Positions 25,889 to 35,005 of a stretch of DNA of 64,000 bases are shown here, in pieces. Position 1 is the stretch's first letter. The number at the start of each line of letters is the position of its first letter. The stretch comes from Firmicutes bacterium UBA5493 (GTDB lineage Bacteria; Bacillota; Limnochordia; Darwinibacteriales; Darwinibacteriaceae). The stretch covers positions 37,432 through 101,431 of the forward strand of contig DIPH01000015.1 in the NCBI GenBank assembly GCA_002424045.1, given 5' to 3'. The translations under genes and the position numbers were made by a program. The notes beneath the pieces are model-generated. The model made no database searches, had not been told where the DNA came from, and was given only the letters and a program-made list of their open reading frames with translations.

Positions 25889-26974
25889 CTATTTTCCATG
25901 TGGATAAATCGAGACGTCCTCGATTCCCTTCAAAACCGCTAAAACACCGAGCACCAAAGCATCAAGCTCTTCCCCACCGGGGAAGATCATCACATCTGCA
26001 ATGAATCTTACCCTCTTGGTGATCTTCTCCAGCACCATCTGCGAATGGGCGATGCCACCGCTAATACAGATGGCATCAACCTGGCCCTCCAAGCATATTG
26101 CCATGGCTCCAATGTATTTTGCTACCTGGTAGCAGTAGGCATCGAGAATGAGGGCTGCATGCTCATCGCCTGCTTTGATTCTCTCTTCCACTTCCCTAAG
26201 GTCCTTCGTGCCAAGATGGGCAAAGACACCTCCTTGACCAGCCAATTTCTTCAGGACTTCCTGTTTGGATAGGCCTGAGTAACAAAGCTCCATGAGCTCG
26301 ATGGAAGGAATACCCCCCGAGCGCTCAATGGCCATAGGCCCTTCTTTGTCAGAGTTGTATAGATCGACCATTCTTCCGCCCAGGTGAGCGCTGACTGACC
26401 CGCCCCCACCCAGATGAGCAACAATGAGGCGGCTGTCTGCATACGACTTGCGGAGCTTTTCAGCCGCCATTTTCGCTACCCTTTTCATGTTCAGAGCATG
26501 GGATAGGCTAGTCCGAGGAATTTCGGGAAGTCCTGAGATCTTGGCGATAGGCCACATTTCATCGACAGAGACTGGATCGACGACATAGACTGGAATATCC
26601 AGACCATGTACCAACCTCCACCCAATGAGGCAAGCCAAATTCGATGCATGATCCCCCTGGAAACCGATTTGGGCGTCATGGCGCATGGCATCATTCACTG
26701 CATATACGCCGCTGGGGATGGACTGCAATCTGCCACCCCGAGCAGCAATGGCATCCAGTGAATCTATCTTGATCTCGGCTTCAGCAAGGACTTGACGAAC
26801 GACTTCTTCCCGATAGTCCAGTTGATTGATAACTAGGTCAAACCGGTTTAGCTCTGCTAGGCCATGGGCAATATCTTTGGTGTAGATGCACTTGTCATTT
26901 TCGTACAAGCCGATCTTCGTCGATGTTGAACCTGGGTTTATGGCCAAAATGCGATACTTCTTGGCGGAACACAT
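25889..26974 (-). CDS. buk: butyrate kinase
   Basis: 361 residues of the acetate/butyrate kinase (ASKHA) fold. The adenine/phosphate motif is AINPGSTSTKIGLYEN at the N-terminus; DHASNLACLIGW, HLGGGGSVSAHLGGRMVD and ICISGGIAHSQMV are typical of Buk rather than AckA. It makes ATP from a short or branched acyl phosphate. PduL in the same operon could supply the acyl phosphate. The start touches the end of the preceding gene, so translation is coupled. The chain length used cannot be read from sequence. Confidence 0.92.
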   Translation of the reverse strand: MCSAKKYRILAINPGSTSTKIGLYENDKCIYTKDIAHGLAELNRFDLVINQLDYREEVVRQVLAEAEIKIDSLDAIAARGGRLQSIPSGVYAVNDAMRHDAQIGFQGDHASNLACLIGWRLVHGLDIPVYVVDPVSVDEMWPIAKISGLPEIPRTSLSHALNMKRVAKMAAEKLRKSYADSRLIVAHLGGGGSVSAHLGGRMVDLYNSDKEGPMAIERSGGIPSIELMELCYSGLSKQEVLKKLAGQGGVFAHLGTKDLREVEERIKAGDEHAALILDAYCYQVAKYIGAMAICLEGQVDAICISGGIAHSQMVLEKITKRVRFIADVMIFPGGEELDALVLGVLAVLKGIEDVSIYPHGK

Positions 26975-28215
26975 TATAGAACTTCTGTAAGAATCGTGTC
27001 AAAGTCTTCCTTACTGATTACATCACGCTTTTCACGACCCTTTTCCTTGATCTTCTCGACCAAAACATCTAGCTGTTCATCGGTAACCTCAATATCCCGC
27101 TTGTCGAGATAATACTGCACACTGGCCTTACCGCTAGAACCGCCTAGGACGATCTCAATATCTTCCCGTCCAGTTAATTCAGGCAGGTATGGTGTCATGG
27201 CAGAAGGAATACCGTTTCTCTCGAGTTTTTCTTTGGCATGAACTACTACACCAGACTCCAGCCAGAAAAGCCTCTTACCTGTTACAGGTTTATTCGGTGG
27301 GATCGTAATTCCAGTGATTTCTTCAACCATCTTGGTAATCTTGTCAATCTTCGAGATGTCAACGCCAGACTTGACGTTGAGGAGAATCTCTAAAGCTGCA
27401 GCTACTTCTTCTGTAGCCACATTGCCCGTTCTCTCACCGAGACCGTTAATGGAGGAGTGAATGCCGTCAACACCGGCATAAACCGCGGCTAAGACAGAAC
27501 CCATGGCCATGCCAAACTCATTGTGGACATGGAATTCAACAGGTACGCCAAGTTTCTTCAGTTCGCTAATGGCACGGTAAACGGCCATAGGTGAGGCGAC
27601 TCCAAAGCTATCGGTATAGACTACTGCTTCCGGTTGGGCCTGTTCGACCACGGCCGAGTAGACCTTTTTCACATAGTCCAGACTTGCTCTGGTAACATCC
27701 CAGCCCATAAAGGTGGTATTCAATCCACAGTCTTTGGCATACTTGATGTGATCCACGATGCGCTTGATCAGCTGCTCGGTGTCAACATCATAGGCGTACT
27801 GGCAAGTATAAGGGTTCACAGCGTGTTCCACAACAATTGACTTCACGCCACATTCTACGGAGTAGTCAATATCTGCTTTCTTGGCCCGGGCAAAGGTGAC
27901 GATATCTGCCTGAAGATCCATTTCCACCAAACGCTTGATGGCACGGCGGATATCTTCGGAGATAACCGGCATACCAACTTCAATTCTCTTTACACCAAGA
28001 TCACTGAGGGCAACGCCAATCTCGACCCTCTCGTCCTCAGTCCAGTTCAAACCACAAGTCTGTTCACCGTCACGCAATGTGACATCATGAATGTAAATAG
28101 ACTTGGAGGTCTCGGGACCCGCTACTTCGAAGTTAACGGGCGAAACCCACTTTTTGTCACTAAAGTATGGTTGTCCTTGCATGGGCATATCCTTTAGTTC
28201 TTTAAGTGTCGTCAT
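26974..28215 (-). CDS. HMGL-like/LeuA-type DRE-TIM enzyme (isopropylmalate/homocitrate synthase-like)
   Basis: 413 residues. The DRE-TIM metallolyase barrel has the catalytic motif IHDVTLRDGEQTCGLNW near residue 45, the divalent-metal motif VEFHVHNEFGMAMGSV and the family signature SSINGLGERTGN. After the barrel comes a LeuA/homocitrate-synthase-like subdomain (VTGKRLFWLESGVVVHAKE, and SSGKASVQYYLDKRDI), but no full regulatory LeuA domain. Family members condense acetyl-CoA with a 2-oxoacid, and relatives such as HMG-CoA lyase cleave. In a catabolic operon with Buk and PduL either direction is possible. I cannot name the substrate. Confidence 0.8.
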   Translation of the reverse strand: MTTLKELKDMPMQGQPYFSDKKWVSPVNFEVAGPETSKSIYIHDVTLRDGEQTCGLNWTEDERVEIGVALSDLGVKRIEVGMPVISEDIRRAIKRLVEMDLQADIVTFARAKKADIDYSVECGVKSIVVEHAVNPYTCQYAYDVDTEQLIKRIVDHIKYAKDCGLNTTFMGWDVTRASLDYVKKVYSAVVEQAQPEAVVYTDSFGVASPMAVYRAISELKKLGVPVEFHVHNEFGMAMGSVLAAVYAGVDGIHSSINGLGERTGNVATEEVAAALEILLNVKSGVDISKIDKITKMVEEITGITIPPNKPVTGKRLFWLESGVVVHAKEKLERNGIPSAMTPYLPELTGREDIEIVLGGSSGKASVQYYLDKRDIEVTDEQLDVLVEKIKEKGREKRDVISKEDFDTILTEVL

Positions 28216-28236
28216 GTTGTTATACCTCCTATTTTT

Positions 28237-29520
28237 TTATGACGTAATAATTGGGAATGTAAATCCACCTTCAGGCATAATGCATACCTTAGCATCATCT
28301 TTAAGATCAGCACAAGCCAGATCAATCGCATGTTGCAGACTTTCACAGGGTATTACACCCATTTTCGCAACCTGCTTGGCATCACAATCTGTTACTACAT
28401 AGACTTTCCTACTTTGGGCAATCGTAAAAATCAAAAACGCCAAGTATCCAGGGATAGAAAAATTGGCTTTGAGGTTCGTATAGAATTCTTCGGAGGTTTG
28501 ATTCTCATACCACCCAAAGAAGTCATCGGACCCTGGTCCATCTTCCGCCTGAACCAAGACAATGAGTGAGCCGCCCGTTTTCGTGGCCAAGCCTGCATTG
28601 TAAAAGGTCTTACTCGCCTGATAGAGGGAAATATCATAGGGGAAACCCCCGCAACTCGCAACAACGAGATCTGCTTGTTCATCGAAACGAACTCCATAAA
28701 TCTCATTAACCAATTCACAACCTGCGGCCCAGGCGTCCAACCAATGACCGGTGAAGAAATCAACGATCTCATTGTGCTGATCGAGAACCACATTCACCAA
28801 AAAGTCAGGATTAACAAATGCAGCCGCTTCTACCATATCTTCATGAAGGGGATTACCTTGTAATTTGTTGGAACCAATGGCTGGATTGATGGCAATTTCG
28901 GTGGGATGGAGGGTGTGCAGATGGTTGTTCTCAACGGTCTGTCTGCCCGATATCCCGGGCAATATGCTCTTGCGCCCGCCTCCAAAGCCGGCCATAGCGT
29001 GGTGAATGATGCCACCAGTCATAATAACCCGATCCGCTTCCACAACGCGCTTGTTCACATAAACTGGATTTTTGCGCGTTGTTGTGCCCACATAGCTCAG
29101 CCCGTCCGGATCATCAGCATCATGCTCAACAACTTCGTACTTAGCAAAAATGTCCTCTCCTACGATTTCCTTAAACTCTGCTTCAGTTTGGCTACGGTGG
29201 CAACCACGAGCCACCAAAATGCAGATGTCCTCAGGAGAAATCGAACAGTCTGTTAGGTATTCCAGGATGGTCGGTAGATAGTCCCTCGTGCGAGTCCAGG
29301 TTCGCGTGATATCGCTCACTACGACCACAACTTTCTCCCCAGGTTTCACAATCTGATCAAGACCTGGACCCTTGGTGGGATTACTGAGTCTCTGCCTCAA
29401 GAAGCTTGACAAGTCTCCCAACTCCACCTCATAAGGCCTGGGAGTAAGGGTCTGAACATTACTTAAGGGCAACGTTCCGCTGACAGTTGTTCTACCATAC
29501 TTCAAATTGACATTCAACAA
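28237..29520 (-). CDS. LarA-family nickel-pincer hydroxyacid racemase/epimerase
   Basis: 427 residues. LarA uses a nickel-pincer nucleotide bound to a Lys to move hydride at the C2 of 2-hydroxy acids. Here His108 (RGCHRSQ), His174 (IIHHAMAGFG), Lys184 (GGGRKSILPG) and His200 (VENNHLHTL) fall at the same positions as the key residues of Lactiplantibacillus plantarum LarA, so the enzyme looks fully active. Nearby genes include another LarA homologue and an IlvD-type dehydratase, which suggests a sugar acid or longer hydroxy acid as substrate. The cofactor genes larB, larC and larE are not in the window and must lie elsewhere. Confidence 0.88.
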   Translation of the reverse strand: MLNVNLKYGRTTVSGTLPLSNVQTLTPRPYEVELGDLSSFLRQRLSNPTKGPGLDQIVKPGEKVVVVVSDITRTWTRTRDYLPTILEYLTDCSISPEDICILVARGCHRSQTEAEFKEIVGEDIFAKYEVVEHDADDPDGLSYVGTTTRKNPVYVNKRVVEADRVIMTGGIIHHAMAGFGGGRKSILPGISGRQTVENNHLHTLHPTEIAINPAIGSNKLQGNPLHEDMVEAAAFVNPDFLVNVVLDQHNEIVDFFTGHWLDAWAAGCELVNEIYGVRFDEQADLVVASCGGFPYDISLYQASKTFYNAGLATKTGGSLIVLVQAEDGPGSDDFFGWYENQTSEEFYTNLKANFSIPGYLAFLIFTIAQSRKVYVVTDCDAKQVAKMGVIPCESLQHAIDLACADLKDDAKVCIMPEGGFTFPIITS

Positions 29521-29542
29521 AATCCCAGCTTTCTACTATCGC

Positions 29543-30817
29543 TTAATCAATGAGCGGAAGAATTTCAGCACCTTCGTGGATGACGTTGATGGTTGGATTC
29601 TCGCCCAGATTGGCCAAAGCATCCAAAACCGCTGTTTGAAGTGCGTCTGAATTATAACGTCTAAAGCCCATCCACTCTACCTGCTCATCAGTGAGCCCGT
29701 CACTAACAATCTTCACTTGGGCTCGCTGTTTTACAATTGCAACCGCTAGGGCTCCCGCGGCACCGATTTTATCTTGAACTTCATCCCTATCCACCAGGGA
29801 GAGGATTTCATCGTAGGGTTTGGCCATAAGAGTTAAGAACTCCAAATGCTCTCCAGGTCCTTCTATAGCCGGAGTCACCAAAATGATGGTACCCCCAGTT
29901 TTCACAGCCAGGTCTGCCGAGTAGAGTGCTTTACCCGCTTGCCAAAAGTTCAGGTCAGCGGGAAATGAACTCGTAACTACCAGATCAGCCTGCTTAAGGG
30001 GGACACCGTAGACCTTCTTAGCCAGTTCCACACCCTCGCGGTGTGCTTTGATAGGATCACCGGCTACAAGTCCCACGATCCTTTGATTAGCATCCAAAAT
30101 AGCGTTGACAATGAATTTTAAACCAGCCCTCAGGGCAATGTCATCTATCTCTTTTCGAACAGGATTGTCGATGTTTCCAAGTGTAATAGATTCATCTTTC
30201 GTAATCATCAAATGGGTGGCTATGGTAGTGTCTTCACCACATACTCCCGGTTGAATAATCTTTCCTCCACCGGACCAACCACAGTAACGATGGGGTACTA
30301 TACCGCCGATTCCCAGCACCAGATCTGCATCAAAAACCATTTTATTGATCCAAATGGGTGTTCCATTCTTGGTCTCACCAAGGTGCACCAACTTATCCTT
30401 GTTGTCAAATTCGTGATTGAGGACCTGCACCGAGGGGTAAACCTCAGACCCAACCTTGGCTTCGAGCTCCTCTTCTGTCATGGGTCTGTGGGATCCACCT
30501 GCAATAAGAATGGCAATATTCTCAAGGGCAACACCTGCTGCCCTCAGTCTCTCAATGACTGAGGGCAAGATCAGGTGCGCGGGTGTCGGTCTGGTATTGT
30601 CATCACAGATAAGCAAGACGGATCCAAGGCCTTTAGCCAGTTCCTCCAAGGGTTGGCTTCCAATAGGCCGATCCAGGGCCTTCTTCAATTCGCCATCCAG
30701 GTCAATCTCCGGTAGCGTATTGAGTGTAGCCTGCGTAACTTGTGCTTCCGCCTCTAGCTCAAAGCGAAGACTCTTATTTCCATAAGGAAGTTCAATTGTT
30801 TGTACCAAGACTGTCAC
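29543..30817 (-). CDS. LarA-family nickel-pincer hydroxyacid racemase/epimerase (second copy)
   Basis: 424 residues, clearly paralogous to the downstream gene yet divergent. The corresponding catalytic residues are present: His110 (AGGSHRPMT), His176 (IVPHRYCGW), Lys186 (SGGGKIIQPG) and His202 (IATHLMIT). Substitutions around the pocket (RYCGWS against AMAGFG) suggest a different substrate or stereochemistry. It follows the dehydratase gene by nine bases and precedes the other LarA gene by 22. Two LarA homologues in one operon imply epimerisation at two stages or of two hydroxy acids. Confidence 0.87.
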   Translation of the reverse strand: MTVLVQTIELPYGNKSLRFELEAEAQVTQATLNTLPEIDLDGELKKALDRPIGSQPLEELAKGLGSVLLICDDNTRPTPAHLILPSVIERLRAAGVALENIAILIAGGSHRPMTEEELEAKVGSEVYPSVQVLNHEFDNKDKLVHLGETKNGTPIWINKMVFDADLVLGIGGIVPHRYCGWSGGGKIIQPGVCGEDTTIATHLMITKDESITLGNIDNPVRKEIDDIALRAGLKFIVNAILDANQRIVGLVAGDPIKAHREGVELAKKVYGVPLKQADLVVTSSFPADLNFWQAGKALYSADLAVKTGGTIILVTPAIEGPGEHLEFLTLMAKPYDEILSLVDRDEVQDKIGAAGALAVAIVKQRAQVKIVSDGLTDEQVEWMGFRRYNSDALQTAVLDALANLGENPTINVIHEGAEILPLID

Positions 30818-30826
30818 CTCTTCTAC

Positions 30827-32506
30827 CTATCGATCAATTTCCAAAACTGCTCCTTTGTTTGCTGATGTGGCAAAGAGCTCATACAAGCGCAGGATACCTT
30901 TACGAATTTTATAAGGAGGACGTTGCCATTTAGCACGCCTTGCCTCCAACTCTTCATCTGTTAAGTCCACATGCACTTTACGGGCTGGGATATCAATGGA
31001 AACCATGTCACCCTCTTCAAGTAGTCCTAAGGGGCCTCCCTCCACTGATTCAGGCGAAACATATCCCAAAGCGGGACCGCGAATGGCACCAGAGAATCGA
31101 CCATCACTAACCAACGCGACCGATCCTGCCAAATCCTTACCCCACAGAGCACCAATAGCTGTCGTCATTTCGCGCATACCAGGTCCACCCTTGGGTCCTT
31201 CATTGCGAATAACTAGGACATCTCCTGCCTTGACTTTGTCGGCATAAATTCCTTCTACAGCCTCTTCTTCTGACTCAAAGATGCGGGCTGGGCCAGAGTG
31301 AACCATCATACCTTCTGAAACAGCAGACTGTTTCACAACTGCTCCATGGGGAGCGAGGTTGCCGTACAAGACTGCCACTCCACCTTGGGCATGGAAGGGA
31401 TTGTCCATGGGACGAATGATACGTGAATCTAGGACTTCGGCCTTGGCGATGTTTTCGCCCAAGGTCTTACCTGTAACTGTCATTACATCTAGGTTCAAGA
31501 GAGATCGCAATTCCTGCATCAAGGCTGGAATTCCGCCGGCCTCGTTCAGTTCTGGAACCGTAAAGGTTCCAGATGGCGTCATGGGCGCCAAATGTGGAGT
31601 ATTGCTGCTTAACTCGTCAATTCTGCCAAGAATATCAATATCCAGTTCCATTTCTTGGACCAAGGCAGCTAAGTGCAAAACACAGTTGGTGGAACCACCT
31701 GTTGCTGACAGCACACGAATGGCATTATCAATGGATTTCTCATTAATAATGTCACGTGGACGTACATCCTTCTTCAAGATCTCCACAATGGTCCGACCGG
31801 CCTCTTCAGCTAGGCGGTACTGCCTGAGGTCTTGAGCAGGAATGGTGGATGCCCTTGGTAACGTCAGTCCCAGAGCTTCCATAATGATGCCCATGCTGTT
31901 GCCGGTGACCATGGAACCACAAGCTCCAGGCGTGGGGCAAGCGTTTTCGATGAAACCATCCAAATCTTCTTTAGACATTTTGCCTGCGTGGAAGGCTCCT
32001 GCAGCTTCGATCAGTTCTGTAGAACCGCCGCAGATGGAGACCCCCTTGTAATTTCCGGCCATCATGGGGCCTCCGTGGATAAAAATTGCAGGTATATTCA
32101 ACCTAGCCATGGCCAGGAGCATACCTGGTACAATCTTGTCGCAGGTGCCAATCAAAATCATGGCGTCGAGCTGATTCGATTCGATAGAAACCTCAACGGA
32201 ATCAGCAATAATGTCCCTTGAAGGTAAAGTGTAACGCTGGGCATCCTTATTCTTCACAAATGCTCCAGATAATCCATCACAAAGTGCAATTGTATTAAAT
32301 TCCAAAGGCGTTCCGCCTGCATAGCGAATTCCCTTTTTCACATACTCACTAATTTCGCGTAAGTGGATGTGACCTGGAGACAGCTCGCCCCAGGAGTTTG
32401 CGATTCCAATAATGGGTTGTTCCATCTCTTTATCGCTGAGACCAACGCCCTTTAAAAGAGCCCGCTGCGGTGCTTCGGAGACGATATTGCGGCTACGATA
32501 TTCCAT
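30827..32506 (-). CDS. IlvD/Edd family dehydratase
   Basis: 559 residues from the ATG at 32506, placed after AGGAGGGTTAAC; the frame is open to 32578 but would overlap livF. Dihydroxy-acid or sugar-acid dehydratase with an Fe-S cluster: GTCDKIVPGMLLAMARLNIP, CPTPGACGSMVTGNSMG and GGPGMREMTTAIGALWG are visible. By length and motifs it resembles biosynthetic IlvD, which makes branched 2-oxoacids, but the same family includes D-gluconate, D-xylonate and related dehydratases. No other branched-chain amino-acid synthesis gene lies in this operon, so a catabolic dehydratase is favoured. Confidence 0.85.
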   Translation of the reverse strand: MEYRSRNIVSEAPQRALLKGVGLSDKEMEQPIIGIANSWGELSPGHIHLREISEYVKKGIRYAGGTPLEFNTIALCDGLSGAFVKNKDAQRYTLPSRDIIADSVEVSIESNQLDAMILIGTCDKIVPGMLLAMARLNIPAIFIHGGPMMAGNYKGVSICGGSTELIEAAGAFHAGKMSKEDLDGFIENACPTPGACGSMVTGNSMGIIMEALGLTLPRASTIPAQDLRQYRLAEEAGRTIVEILKKDVRPRDIINEKSIDNAIRVLSATGGSTNCVLHLAALVQEMELDIDILGRIDELSSNTPHLAPMTPSGTFTVPELNEAGGIPALMQELRSLLNLDVMTVTGKTLGENIAKAEVLDSRIIRPMDNPFHAQGGVAVLYGNLAPHGAVVKQSAVSEGMMVHSGPARIFESEEEAVEGIYADKVKAGDVLVIRNEGPKGGPGMREMTTAIGALWGKDLAGSVALVSDGRFSGAIRGPALGYVSPESVEGGPLGLLEEGDMVSIDIPARKVHVDLTDEELEARRAKWQRPPYKIRKGILRLYELFATSANKGAVLEIDR

Positions 32507-32525
32507 GTTAACCCTCCTATTAAGC

Positions 32526-33251
32526 TCAGTCTTTCTTCTTCTTCTTGACACCCAAGTATGAGTCTTTGACGGCCTCATCTTTCTTCAAGTCTTCTACACT
32601 ACCATGCAATGCTATTTCGCCCTGGGCGATGATATAGGCGTAATTACTTACCGCCATAGACATATAAGCGTTTTGTTCCACCAGGAGGATTGTGATACCC
32701 CTTTTTACAAACTCGCGCAAGAGACCGAAAATCCGTTTCACAACCACAGGGGCGAGACCCATTGACGGTTCGTCTACCATCAACAGCTGCGGTTTGGCAA
32801 TCAAAGCCCGGGCCGTGGCCACCATTTGTTGCTCACCACCACTTAAGGTTCCTGCAAGTTGCTTTTCTTTGCCCACCAATTCAGGGAACATCTCAAAGCA
32901 CTCAGCGATCTCGCTCTTAATGTTGCTACGATCTTGCCTCGAATAACTACCCACTTCAATATTCTCAAGGACGCTTAGGTCCGAAAACACTTGCCTTCCT
33001 TCGGGTAAATGAACGATACCTCGCTTGACGATTTCGTTAGGCGGAAGCTGGTGGATAAGTTCTCCCATAAACTCGATCTGGGTGTCAGAATCGCCTCTCA
33101 ACAAACCAGAAATCGCCTTCAATAGAGTGGTTTTCCCTGCACCATTTGCACCCAAAACAGAGACTACATCACCTTGCTTTACTTCCAAGCTTACCTTTTT
33201 CAGGGCCGGAATATCACCGTACGAAACAGATAGATTCGTGATCTTTAACAC
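32526..33251 (-). CDS. livF: Liv-type ABC transporter ATPase LivF (second system)
   Basis: 241 residues with Walker A (GANGAGKTT), signature TLSGGEQQMVATARAL, Walker B (LLMVDEPSMGLAP) and the VEQNAYMSM switch region. The C-terminus is an unusually Lys-rich tail (KKKKKD). It overlaps livG by seven bases. It forms the second Liv importer in the window; the downstream genes make a hydroxy acid or sugar acid a likely cargo, by inference. Confidence 0.94.
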   Translation of the reverse strand: MLKITNLSVSYGDIPALKKVSLEVKQGDVVSVLGANGAGKTTLLKAISGLLRGDSDTQIEFMGELIHQLPPNEIVKRGIVHLPEGRQVFSDLSVLENIEVGSYSRQDRSNIKSEIAECFEMFPELVGKEKQLAGTLSGGEQQMVATARALIAKPQLLMVDEPSMGLAPVVVKRIFGLLREFVKRGITILLVEQNAYMSMAVSNYAYIIAQGEIALHGSVEDLKKDEAVKDSYLGVKKKKKD

Positions 33252-34018
33252 TCGGCTTCCTCCTTCCCTAAATAGGCCTCGATAACTCGTGGATCCGATT
33301 CACAGTCACAGAACGGTCCTTCAGTCAATTTCTGGCCATAATTCAAGACAACACAATGATCAACAACCGCTTCTACTAATTCCATGGTGTGTTCCACGAG
33401 CAGAATCGTGATCCCCTGTTGCTTCACGTTTAAAATGATATCTTGTAAAAAGTTGAACTCCTCACGGTTCATTCCTGCAGCTGGCTCATCCAAGAGCAAT
33501 AAAGACGGCTCCAAGGCAAGAGCGCGTGCGATCTCCAAACTACGACGGTAGCCATAGGGCAAGCTATTTCCCATCTGATGGTAGTGTTGTTTACCTAAGC
33601 CTACAATCTCCAACAATTCCTTCGCCCGAGCCTCTTCTCTAGCGTTGGCCATCTTGAGTTTGGGTGTAGAAAACACTGCATCCCAGATTTTCGCTCCAAA
33701 ACTGGCATGCCGAGCTACAAGCACTGTTTCTAGAACACTTAGACGTTCAAACAAACGAATGGTCTGGAAGGTACGGGCAATTCCTGCTCTAGCGATCTTG
33801 TGTTTGTCAAAATTCGTGATGTCCTGACCATTAAAGATCACCCTACCGCTTGTTGCTTTGTGAACGCCGGAGACGACATTGATGAATGTTGTTTTTCCGG
33901 AACCATTTGGCCCGATTAACCCTGTGATGGAGCCCTTTTCGATGTTAATGTCTAGGTCTGAGTTAGCGGTAACGCCGCCAAAAGATTTTGTCAATCCCTT
34001 AGTTTCCAAAATGTTCAT
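33245..34018 (-). CDS. livG: Liv-type ABC transporter ATPase LivG (second system)
   Basis: 257 residues, Walker A (GPNGSGKTT), the LivG hallmark GIARTFQTIRLFERL, the degenerate signature NSLPYGYRRSLEIARAL and Walker B (LLLDEPAAGMNREE). It overlaps livM by four bases and livF by seven, so all three are translationally coupled. Confidence 0.94.
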   Translation of the reverse strand: MNILETKGLTKSFGGVTANSDLDINIEKGSITGLIGPNGSGKTTFINVVSGVHKATSGRVIFNGQDITNFDKHKIARAGIARTFQTIRLFERLSVLETVLVARHASFGAKIWDAVFSTPKLKMANAREEARAKELLEIVGLGKQHYHQMGNSLPYGYRRSLEIARALALEPSLLLLDEPAAGMNREEFNFLQDIILNVKQQGITILLVEHTMELVEAVVDHCVVLNYGQKLTEGPFCDCESDPRVIEAYLGKEEAEC

Positions 34019-34986
34019 TCGCTACTACCACCTTTTACATCGTCTCGCTCACCAAAGATCTTGTTGAATCCTTTTTCAAATAAAGGAGCCAGACCATCAG
34101 GCATAAACACCACGATCATCAGGATGATGAAGGTAGCTGCCATCATGTAGTAGGTCTCCCAGCCAGGGAAGCGGAACAACTCTGGCAAGAATGTTACAAT
34201 TGGTGCACCAATGATACCACCCAGCAAGTGTCTCAAACCACCTGTTACAGCCATCCCAACGAATTTTGTGGATTCTGCAAAAACGAAACTTTCTGGGCTA
34301 ATGAACCCTGAGAGATGGGCATAAAAAGCCCCTGCCAATCCTGCAAATCCTGCAGAAATACCAAAAGCAAGAAGCTTGAAATTTCGAGTGTTGATCCCAC
34401 TACATTCGGCGGCCAATTCGTCATCACGCATAGCCATGAAAGCTCTGCCGATGAAGCTGTTGGTAATTCTCTTGATGAAGAGATACAAAAGGGCAATTGT
34501 AGCTACCAAGAGATAGTAGTAGTGGGTATTGTTAAATTTGATCCCAAAGAGCTTTAACCCGGGAATACCGAATACACCCAAAGGACCATTTGTCAAGCTC
34601 TGCCAGTTAACAATGATGACCCACACGATGTGTCCAAAGGCAATGGTGGTCAGTGAGAGAAAGAACCCACTTAATTTAAATGATGGAACACTCAAAAACA
34701 CGCTAAATATAACACACATGAGGATCGCAGCAAGAAAACCAAGACCGATTGGGAAGCCCAATTTCAACACCGTCAACGATGTAGTATAGGCGCCAATTCC
34801 GTAGAATGCCGCGTGCCCTAAAGAAATCTGCCCTGCAAATCCCACCTGCGTAACCAAGCCCATGGCAATGATGGCGTGGATCAAGCTGCGGTTCATAATA
34901 TAAACTTTGTAGGAGTCACCGATTACTAGCGGATATAACACAACTAGTAAAGCGATGATCAAAAAGCCAATTTTTCTCCTTTGCAT
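34015..34986 (-). CDS. livM: Liv-type ABC permease LivM (second system)
   Basis: 323 residues with about eight hydrophobic segments. Family marks are QISLGHAAFYGIGAYTTSL, the coupling loop GRAFMAMRDDELAAECSGIN and GGLRHLLGGIIGAPIVTFLP. The cytoplasmic tail is charged (KIFGERDDVKGGSSE). It is 19 bases downstream of livH. Confidence 0.94.
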   Translation of the reverse strand: MQRRKIGFLIIALLVVLYPLVIGDSYKVYIMNRSLIHAIIAMGLVTQVGFAGQISLGHAAFYGIGAYTTSLTVLKLGFPIGLGFLAAILMCVIFSVFLSVPSFKLSGFFLSLTTIAFGHIVWVIIVNWQSLTNGPLGVFGIPGLKLFGIKFNNTHYYYLLVATIALLYLFIKRITNSFIGRAFMAMRDDELAAECSGINTRNFKLLAFGISAGFAGLAGAFYAHLSGFISPESFVFAESTKFVGMAVTGGLRHLLGGIIGAPIVTFLPELFRFPGWETYYMMAATFIILMIVVFMPDGLAPLFEKGFNKIFGERDDVKGGSSE

Positions 34987-35005
34987 AACATTGTCCCCCC
35001 CAAAC

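Noticed and set aside
30827..32506. Branched-chain amino-acid biosynthesis operon around IlvD
   Set aside because: No ilvB, ilvC or leuBCD lies nearby; ilvE is 28 kb away in a separate unit. The neighbours are catabolic.
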